Shown here: piece after piece, positions 55,596 to 64,000 of the stretch | How the letters are laid out: each line of letters starts with the position of its first letter | How positions within the stretch are numbered: the first letter of the stretch is position 1 | Assembly: GCA_963580455.1 (NCBI GenBank) | Contig: OY756966.1 | Span: 22,199,001 to 22,263,000, forward strand | Direction: 5' to 3' | DNA length: 64,000 nt | From: Euonymus europaeus | Lineage: Eukaryota > Streptophyta > Magnoliopsida > Celastrales > Celastraceae | The notes under the pieces: generated by a model | The model's input: only the letters and a program-made list of their open reading frames with translations | Told to the model about the DNA's origin: nothing | The model's database searches: none | Translations under genes and position numbers: made by a program

Positions 55596-58500
55596 TCACC
55601 CCACACGTTCATTGTTTTGCTGACTATGGCTGAAGAAGTTATAGTCATGGTGAGAGAAATTGAGCATCTTTAACCAGGACTGCGCCGCGAATCGACTATT
55701 AGTGATCATCTCCAGGTCTGATGTCTCGGGGTTAATCCACATTTCCCCATGCATCTTGTAAGTAGTCGCTGCAAATGGAGGAATAGTAATTCTACTCTTT
55801 TCCATTTCCACATTCTCTTCTTCCATAATCATATGTGTGCCACCTAATTCAGTAGTGATTACAATCATAAGTTTATTAGTTACTCAATTTTGAATAAACT
55901 ATTTTTGTTTAATCAAGCAGACTTAATTGGATGATGTATAATAGCATATAGTTTCACAAATCATAACCAAAAAAACTCAATATATAAACCTATATAAGAA
56001 TTTATATATATGTGTGTGTGTGTGTGGATTTAGGGGGGAAAAATCAATACCTAATTATTTGATTTTAATGAAATTAATTAGATTTTCATAGAGAATAACA
56101 CCAGAAGTACTGACTTGATAGAAAATTGAACAAAAAATCATTAGAGAAATTAAGGAGAGTTAGTTCATTGTTACTGAACGTAGTTGAATATATGGTACAA
56201 AATATTCTCCATCTAATTAGGTAGGTCTAAATTAATTGTGAACTCAACTAGATATCTAGTTCTTCACCAAACAAAGTTAATCAGAAATTTTAAAGAGTGA
56301 AAAAACCGGTGATCGACGACTATCGTAAAGCATTAGTCATAGTTTGAAAATACTGAAGCTTATATGGGCGCGTGATATCAAACGCTTTTAAAAACGCCGA
56401 TAAAGACCTTCCACTTCATTATAATTTTGACATAAAAACTTTCAAAATTACCTTTAATTTCATCTAGAGAACTAGGTTATGAGAAATTAGATTAGGTCTT
56501 CAAAACATTTAATATGAACGCTTATATGGGCGCATGACATCAAACGCTTTTAAAAACGCCGATAAAGACCTTCCACTTCATTATAATTTCGACATAACAA
56601 CTTTCAAAACTACCTTTAATTTCATCTAGAGAACTAAGTTATGAGAAATTATATTAGGTCTTCAAAACATTTAATATGAATACTTACATTGCGAGTGATA
56701 TCAAACTCTTTTAAAAACGCCGATAAAGATCTTCCACTTCATTATAATTTCGACATAGCTAACTTTTGAAACTACCTTTAATTTCATCTCCAGAACTAGA
56801 TTACGAGAAGTTATATTAGATCTTCAAAACATTTAATATGGGTTCAAAGATTTTTTTCAAAACTTTTTTATGCCCAAGTTATGATCATATGCATAAAACC
56901 ACAATATTTATATCATCATATATATATATATATATGAAAAATCACAGGTAAAAACTTTACCTGGAATGTTTGTGGATACTATATGATAAGTGAGGAATGA
57001 TGCACATAAATCATCCTTCTTTATCAACAACGGAATCTGATATATTGGATACCTGAGATGTTCATTAATAAAACATCAAAAATACGAGAATGTGAAATAT
57101 TAAACAAACATTATATATAAACACTCTCACATGTAATTAATCTAAACTTACATACCAAGCTATAGCCACCCAACTATACGGGGAAAGATCGGTGCTTCGA
57201 TATGTTAACAACTTCGGGTAATCCATTGCTAATTCATCGATCTACTCATCATAATATAACACGATTATCAAACTAATTAAGAGATTAATACTTCATTTGC
57301 ATACTGTTAGAACCCCTTTCAAACTTTAACCCTAGGGTCCGTAATTTGACACCAAATCGGGATCATATCGCGCGCGTGCGCGCACACACAAAAAATGATT
57401 AATTACATACCTTTCTGTTAAAAGGAACCCTTTCGTATGGAGATATTGTCTCATTGAACTCGACGTACTTGTGTCCAAAAATATTGTTTGCAGTCGCACC
57501 TGAGTCCCTACTGTGTCATGTACTTTGATATCCAAGTAGCAATGTTAGTTCTAAATTAAAAAAAATAAAAGAAAAATAGTAATTGAATTATTTTTTGGAA
57601 AAACAAAAATTAAGGACCTGATTAGAGGAGAATTATCATTATTAACCGAGGGTTGATTAATGGTGTAAATTTGCATGGCAGATAATGAAGGAGAGTAGTA
57701 TTGCTCTACAGTTTCTCCTTCAGCACTTGCAATGACAAGTGGGACAGAAGCACCGTAGGCACTCCATTTCTCATAGGATTTCCATAACTCCATCAACTCA
57801 AAGCTTTCAACTGCTACTTCCTCTCCGACATTTCCAATGACTAATTCTGATGATTTCTGTAATTAAAATATATATTAAGGAAAAAAAACAATAAAAGAAT
57901 TTTTAATCCAGACATTTATTAAAGAAAATTAGGGGCTAATTAATATAAAGTAAGATTTCTAAAGGTCTAGGGTTTTTACAACTAATTCAGCCTGCAGATT
58001 TCAGTGGGTTGAATTGCATAAAATTTTATCACAGTTCTTCGTTTATTCAAATAAAAAATTTCAGTAGGGTTTGGCATGGGTGAGAAAATAAAAAAGACTG
58101 TTTGGCATGGGTGAGAAAGTTGACAAGATTCACCAAAACATGTAAAAGATATTTTCTTCTTGTTTTTATTATTATTTTAAAACCGAGAAAATAGAAAATT
58201 GTTTTCAAAAATGAATTAAGTCAAAAACATGTAATCAAATGAATTTTTTAGGGTTTAAACATCAAAATAACAAACAAAAAAAATTACAAAACTAAAATCA
58301 AATAAACCCAAAAACTTCAGAGTCTTTATTCAATCAAATAAACCCAAAATCTTCAGAGTCTTTATCCATTAAACCAGATCCTATTGAACCAGATCCTATA
58401 TGAAGCTTGATCTGAGAGCTTATGCAACCAAACCGAAATTCTTTTTCGATTTTTGTTTTTTTTGAAATCCAAGACCAATTCATATATACATATAGATATA

Positions 58501-58725
58501 TGTATGAGATTGGATTAGATTTAGAATATATATACAGATAAAGAAATGGGAAATGAACAAACAAAAAAAAAGATTAAATTAATGAAAGAGGTAGAGAGAG
58601 AAAGTAGTTCATATATATAGGTATAGTACCTTGGAATACTTTAGAGAATGAACAGTGGGACTCAAGGTCTCTAGTAGGGTCTGGAGGTTTGAATACCCGC
58701 TATAAATACCAGTAAAGATTGTCAT
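55596..58725 (-). CDS. DUF789 family protein (plant-specific, function unknown)
   Basis: Minus-strand exons: 58630-58725, 57618-57856, 57411-57510, 57156-57241, 56961-57052 and 55596-55843, joined at GT-AG sites, 286 codons plus stop. The order of conserved blocks matches DUF789: YSNLQTLLETLSPTV near the N terminus; LMELWKSYEKWSAYGASVPL; GETVEQYYSPSLSAMQIYT; YVEFNETISPYERVPF; ELAMDYPKLLTYRSTDLSPY then SWVAIAWYPIYQIP; ITIPPFAATTYKMHGEMW; and the end SWLKMLNFSHHDYNFF. No signal peptide or membrane segment is seen. The start is the first in-frame ATG; no other ATG lies between it and the upstream in-frame stop. The last exon could instead start near 55876, adding 11 residues. No biochemical role is known to me for the family. 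The gene converges on the alpha-galactosidase. Confidence 0.9.
56358..56843. repeat. Three tandem 162-bp repeats in the last DUF789 intron
   Basis: Units begin at 56358, 56520 and 56682. The first two are each 162 bp; the third is about the same length and more diverged. All share cttttaaaaacgccgataaa, ccacttcattataatttYga and catttaatatg. They fill nearly half of the intron between 55844 and 56960. Confidence 0.95.
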
Positions 58726-59559
58726 AGTTTTGTTGCTTTGAACAGGCAGGCTGCTGCTCTTGCTACCAAAAAATGAAATCCTAACTCCGCTTGTGGGGCA
58801 AATCTCAAAAACTTACATGTTCATATATATATATACACACACACAAGTCAGAAAAACCAACTAGCTGTGGCAGCTTTTTAGACCAAAAAAACCCACCATT
58901 TCACCTAGTTTTTCTCAATTGGAGATTGCCTGAGTTCCTTGATGTCTAAAACCCACAAATATAGCCAAATATTCCCTATTAATGACTGAATATGTACATC
59001 TAATTATTAATACTTTCTGATTAAAAAAAAATCAATAGTTTAAAAAATGTAACAGAATCCTCACTAGTTTGATTAATCATGTGAATAGGTAAAAAATTCC
59101 ATATTTAGATTGCAGCAAGATATGCACATCCACTACTATTTACTTTCCTAAAATGCTAGGATTTGTTTGTCCCAAACACCAACAGCCACTTCTAGGTATG
59201 GATTAATGTAAAAACCATTTTCGATTTAACACATATCTTATTTATATTTACTATTATTTATTTTCTATATTCAGTCTAACTACTTTGATATATAATAATA
59301 ATATATTCATATATATATATATGATATATGGTAGAAAAAGATACCATCACTTTATAAGTTCCATTTATTTAATCTTGTCTTTTCCAATTTTTAACAGTCC
59401 GACTAACTGAAGTGGCAATATTTTTTGGGTTATTTTTTTTATGTTGTGCCAAATGTTTTACATTCACCATTGGTGCCAAATGCAATAAATCTAATTAGGT
59501 TTGAATAAATAAATAAATAAATAAATTTGAATAAACGGTTACACATACATACATATATA
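58726..59559 (-). promoter_or_regulatory. 5' flank of the DUF789 gene
   Basis: AT-rich, with no coding sequence. The first 100 bp upstream of the ATG stay open in frame but lack another ATG, consistent with leader sequence. Short (ta)n, (ca)n and (taaa)n runs occur (58830-58850, 59505-59525). Confidence 0.45.
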
Positions 59560-60738
59560 GAGCCTCTAAATACACCTATTTGTTTTACTCTATACACCTA
59601 TTTTAGCTAGAGAGAGGGTTTTGTTGCAACAAGATTATGTAAATTGGTCTTAAACCTGGAGAAGTTATGCTTTTATTTCTCTTTTTCTCTTCCGTCTTTA
59701 TTTCTTTCTCCTTCCCTTTTCTATCCCTGTTAGGTCATCCGCATCGATGCTTGCCGTATTTCTTCCTTCTTTTATATATATATGTTGCTATTTTATCAAA
59801 AAAAAACTATTTATTCTACTCTATACATCACCATGGCCATCAAATTCCCTCCAAACTCTACAATACTCATCATATACTTTATACACCACCTTCCCCAGTC
59901 CCCTCATCACTCATCATCTATACAACTATTTTTGCACCTTTTAAAACAAACCCTTTAATTTTCAAAATTTATATATACACCTCTAAATAATTATTATTTT
60001 GTCTTTTATTTACAATAATTAAAAGATGGTGAATGTCTGTGAATAAATTTTTTTCTTATATGTGATAGTTAGGCTTATAAATTTATTTTTTTTTGGCTAT
60101 TTTAGATATTTTGACTATTTTTATGAATTTTCTTCAATAATTAAGAACGTTAAATGACTCTAATATGAAATACTTTTATTTCAAAATTTAAATATCAAAT
60201 ACAAGTACAATGTCATAACATTGTACATAACCACTTTGTTTAGGTTTTCAAAAACTTATTCTATTTATTAGATGCATGAACCATTGAGAATTGGATGAAT
60301 ATATATGCCTGATATGGGACACCTTATCACATCAAGGTGTGAGACTGAAATATATAAATTCATCCAATAAATAGAATTCGGGTCGGACCAAAATAGAATT
60401 CGGGTCACTACTTCAACAAAATGTTTTAAATTATTGAAGAAAATCCGTAAAAAATAATCAAAATAACTAAAATATCCAAACAACAAAAAATAAAAAATTA
60501 TTCACAACCATTCGTCATCTTTTAATTATTGTACATAAAAATCAAAAATAATAATTATTAGAGATGTATGTATAAATTTTGAAAATTGGAGGACTTGTTT
60601 TAAAAAATATAAAAATAGTTATAAATATGATGAGTCATGAGGGGATGGTGTTGTATATAGAATATATGATGGATGGTGTAAAATTTGGTGGCCCAAGATG
60701 GTATATAGAGTAGAACAAGTGGGTGTATTTAGAGGCTC
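59560..60738. mobile_element. Foldback element with long inverted arms (Mutator-like MITE or similar)
   Basis: gagcctctaaatacacc at 59560-59576 is the reverse complement of the right end ggtgtatttagaggctc (60722-60738). The complementarity continues far inward: the left arm from about 59810 to 60150 pairs with 60420-60738, for example cttttatttacaataattaa against ttaattattgtacataaaaa. The left arm carries about 200 bp, including a pyrimidine-rich run (59670-59745), that the right arm lacks. Flanks acatatata and tcatatata (59551-59559 and 60739-60747) match at 8 of 9 positions, as for a Mutator-type 9-bp duplication, but lie in (at)n-rich sequence. The 107-codon open frame in the left arm is not a gene. 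Confidence 0.85.
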
Positions 60739-60747
60739 TCATATATA

Positions 60748-62339
60748 TATATAGACAGACATGATACATTGGTGTACCCTTAATTATTAACTTGGAAGAT
60801 ATTTAATTTGATAATCATTAATTTTTATATTACAAAAGATCATCACCACTAAATCAGCACATCCATAGCTATTAGGGATGGAAATGGTCTGGTAAACTGG
60901 ACCATTAAGCCTAAACCAGAAACTGGATTGGAACTAACAGTTGACTGTAATGTCAAAAAATAGTCTTTGACTTTTTGACTAGTCGAGGCAACGCCAAGTC
61001 AGCAAGTCCGAGTCAACAAGAAGACATGTCGACGAAGTTCTATCTTAAAAAAGCCTCTGCCAGTCGAAGAAGTACTCGCCAAAGACCGTCTGGCCTCCTA
61101 AGGTAATGTGATTGAACAACATTAATTGTCACACAACATTCACCGATGACCAGAACCACTTGCCACCTCTAACCTATCATGTAAAAGACCACACAAGGTA
61201 TAATCCCCTCATTTCTACTTAGCATTTGCATCATTTACACACCCTCCATTTACTACCATCACTTCGCTCACTCGCTACTGTTGGGCGACCAATCCCTCTA
61301 GCTAATTAAGGATGCCATCTGGCCAAAATTCCTGTGCCAAAAGCATATCTTTTGACATCGTACCTTACATCGGAATTCCCTCCCATTACCTGACATTATC
61401 CCCCACGACCTAACACTGCACCTATAACCAGGAAATTGTCTTATATTAGCCAGTCCTCTAACCTACTAGGGACTTGAATCGGCCGCTTGATGCTACTGTT
61501 CCACCACCCTCCTCTTGTACTAACCTATAATCCTACATTACATAAATGTCACTCTAGTGCCAGACTATACATACTCCACTCTCTACAATAAAGGGGATCC
61601 TTCTAGCCCATAACATTCTCCCACAGCGGAATCCCTCAACTCTCTACGGCCATTCCTAGTTTACTCTTTAGCCCGCCCTTTAGCCATCAAGAACCTTATT
61701 GTGGCATTCCCCAACCTTAAAACCACTATCCTAACCATGGTCACTCCATCTCCGCATCCCTATTGCATTCGCTACTAATTCCTTATTTCCTAGATTAATT
61801 ATCCCTTGACGGAACAATTACTTACTCTCGCACCAGAACTTCTTTGGCAGGTACCCCACCGATGCCCTAGTATTTCGATATGACCTTGCCAAGTCACACC
61901 TCTAGGTGGTCCACCTCACCACTACTTGACTATTCAATGATTGTAGAATTGGGTATTTACATTGACAATTTTAAAAATTGAAATCAGATTGTCTGACATC
62001 AAAATTGATGACTTTAAACGGTTTCTAAATCTAGTTATAGTTTTAGAAAAACCTCTTGAATTGAAGAAGTAACATCACAGTAAAATGCCACAATTTGACC
62101 CAAATTAAAGAAAATTTAAATATCAAATATATTTGGCTGGTTATCCATTGATTTTAAATATTCGAAAATATAGACCAGACCATTCTAACATAATTTGTTC
62201 GTGTAGTAAAGCTATTTGGCCAACCAAAGTCAAAAAAATCGATATGAACCAAACTGTTTTACAGTTTTGGTCTGGGTTATGAGTTAATTTGCCCAACCTT
62301 ATTGTGAATATTAAGACTTTTTATTACTCTCTTTAAATT
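60748..62339. other. Repeat debris, including a C-rich non-coding block at 61090-61930
   Basis: No gene is recognised. Between about 61090 and 61930 the plus strand is rich in C and T and poor in G (for example attatcccccacgacctaac). This strand asymmetry contrasts with the flanks and is often seen in LTR or untranslated parts of retroelements. The flanks aaatggtctggtaaactgga (60881) and ttttggtctgggttatga (62265) may be remnants of a host element. Confidence 0.4.
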
Positions 62340-62580
62340 ACAACAGTGAACGATAAGGTTATGCTTGACATGGGGGTTGAGAGGGGTTAGGTTGGGAAGG
62401 GTTCCCTTGCTTTCTATTGAGAGAGATTGGGAAGTGTTGAAATGTGTTTTTGTGAGTGAACGCCTCACAACCTCTCATTTTAAGGAGTTGGGAAAAGCGG
62501 TGTTGGAAGGTGTTCGTGACAAACAATAGTTCAGAGGGGTTCGCAACCCTTCCCAACAACTCTTCCAATAGGCTCTAAGT
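62340..62580. mobile_element. Possible MITE with inverted gttgggaagggtt / aacccttcccaac
   Basis: ggttgggaagggttccc (62391) and gcaacccttcccaac (62550) are inverted copies, with further inverted elements around each (gagaggggtt near 62380; caactcttccaataggctct at the right). Exact ends and a target duplication were not found. The two overlapping minus-strand open frames are not convincing genes. Confidence 0.45.
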
Positions 62581-62844
62581 GTTTGTTTTGTAATCGCTCG
62601 CTAGTAATTAATTTGATTGATAACTTTCAATTTTAATTTTTGTGCAAATTATTGAAAATATATTATTTTTTATCATCCCTCGCCTCCACAACCCCAAATG
62701 GGATTTGAACCCAAGACATCAAGAGGCTTGAATCTAAAAATGTGCTCTAGAGATGGCTTTCCGTACACCAATAAAGGATGTACGAATTCTCGAGTAGAGA
62801 GGAGTCTTGATGGTCCTCCAAACCGCCCTAATCCCACGAGTGAA

Positions 62845-63729
62845 TAGAAAGTTAGATCTCTTCTTCAAGCATTTGGAATGGTTGGTCCCTTCCTAAAGTG
62901 GAGTTCTTCCTTTGGTTGGTCTTAAAGGGCAGGGTCAACGTGAGGGATAGGTTATCAAGATTGGGCTTGATGACAGCTAATAAATGTCCGTTCTGTGACT
63001 CTCATCCAGAAACAATTGATCACATGCTACTTCATTGTCCAGGCCCGAGTACTAGATGGAATAGAATCATAAGTTTTGGCTTATGGTTTTTGCAACCTCT
63101 ATTTGGACTTTATGGATAGAGCGAAACAAATTGATTTATGAAGATGCGATGATCGACTGGGAAAATGTGCACTACTTGGTTTTTATCAGATTTGGCTTAT
63201 GGCTAAAAACGATAAATGTAAATCTCCCTTATAGTGGTCCAGAGTTAATGAGTTCCAGTGATGGAGTAAAGTTCAAGTCTAGTCTCATTAAACCTCCAAG
63301 ACCTCCCCGTCTCTGGATTGCCCCTCCAGTTGGTTTCTTAAAATGGAACACTGACGGCTCGTGCAAAGTGAAAATGTAGGAATTGGTGGTGTTCTTCGAG
63401 ATAGCTTGGGGAATTTTATTGGTTTATTTTTAGGTCCCGTATCTACTACTGATGCCACAGAGGCTTAGGTGAAAGCAATATCCATGGATCTGCAAATCAC
63501 CCTGGATCACAGATCAAACATAGCTAATAACATCATCATAGAATCCGATTCTATGAATGTTATTAGATGGCTTAGTAAGGGTATTATTGTCCCTTGGAAG
63601 ATGAGCCAAGATTTTAACAAAATAAGCAACCTTCTCTACCATCTTCCAATCGTTTCTTTCAGGCATACTTGGAGGGAGGCCAAGCAAGGAGTGCTTAGAA
63701 GTAGTTTAATGGTAGCTTGGTTCCCCTGA
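62845..63729 (+). mobile_element. LINE 3' fragment: zf-RVT and RNase H regions, second copy
   Basis: WSLPKVEFFLWLVLKGRVNV leads into a zinc-knuckle-like region CPFCDSHPETIDHMLLHC (C-x2-C-x7-H-x4-C spacing), the zf-RVT domain of plant LINEs. Then come IWTLWIERNKLIYEDA and FLKWNTDGSCK, the start of the RNase H domain, and IIIESDSMNVIRWLSKG further on. Frames shift near 63080, 63378 and 63468, so it is not functional. Sequence to the window end may be the element's 3' untranslated part. It is the same kind of element as 36964-38770 but a different copy. Confidence 0.85.
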
Positions 63730-64000
63730 GTGCTTTTAGGAGGTTGTTTTGCTTGGCTGCAGAGGGTGTTGTTTTGTTGTGGTTTGGAGTTTTCTGGGCG
63801 GTTCAAGAGAATTTCTTCTATAGTACATCAGCTTTCTGGGTGTTTTTGGATGGCTAAAATTCAATTTTCTGAACCTTAGGCTCAGTTTTCAGTTGTTATT
63901 GGTTTTAACGGTGTTGTTTGGGTGCAGTCTTCAGTTTGTTCATGCTTCCCAAAAGATTTCAACAAATAATCTTCTCTTGCTGGCTGTTGCTTTTGTTTTG
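63730..64000. other. Possible 3' untranslated part of the LINE; no gene recognised
   Basis: T- and G-rich sequence follows the last LINE reading frame up to the window edge. No poly-A end is reached. Confidence 0.4.

Noticed and set aside
59667..59990. Plus-strand open frame of 107 codons
   Set aside because: Low-complexity translation of a pyrimidine-rich run inside the foldback element.
62690..62760. Third SINE suggested by a ggttcaaatccc-like box B on the minus strand
   Set aside because: No A-rich tail, no target duplication and no similarity to the other two SINEs.

Overview
This is a stretch of plant nuclear DNA, almost certainly from a eudicot. The evidence is split genes with plant-type GT-AG introns, plant-specific families (a DUF789 protein, a phytochrome-interacting ankyrin-repeat-like fragment), AT-rich intergenic sequence and dense retrotransposon and MITE debris. 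I see no operons, bacterial genes, CRISPR arrays, rRNA or intact tRNA genes. All exon coordinates were worked out by hand from reading frame, splice sites and conserved protein motifs.

Layout. 1-5.6 kb: the 3' end of a Ty1/copia element, interrupted by two related Ty3/gypsy-type solo LTRs, each with a perfect 5-bp target duplication. 7.4-13.0 kb (+): cytosolic pyruvate kinase, three coding exons, 510 codons. 13.0-21.0 kb: no gene; a SINE, a MITE with 16-bp inverted ends, LTR and other repeat remnants. 21.0-27.3 kb (-): bystin/Enp1, a small-subunit ribosome assembly factor, with at least 11 coding exons and a likely non-coding leader exon near 28.9-29.16 kb. 29.2-35.7 kb: a probable Helitron, carrying a partly duplicated fragment of an ankyrin-repeat gene. 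37.0-38.8 kb: decayed LINE. 39-49.5 kb: repeat-rich block (MITEs, a minus-strand copia, LTR debris, a gypsy gag fragment, hAT-like elements). 50.3-54.8 kb (+): alpha-galactosidase (GH27), 15 exons, whose start codon reads ACG instead of ATG. 55.6-58.7 kb (-): DUF789 gene, convergent with the alpha-galactosidase. 59.6-60.7 kb: a foldback element with long inverted arms. 60.9-64 kb: repeat debris and a second LINE 3' end.

The four host genes do not form a pathway: pyruvate kinase is glycolytic, bystin acts in 40S ribosome biogenesis, alpha-galactosidase removes terminal galactose from oligosaccharides and galactomannans, and the DUF789 protein has no assigned function. The points most worth a second look are the Helitron with its captured and then tandemly duplicated exon, the ACG start of the alpha-galactosidase, the bystin last intron that does not join in frame at good splice sites, two 107-bp SINEs with long target duplications, and the nested solo LTRs.
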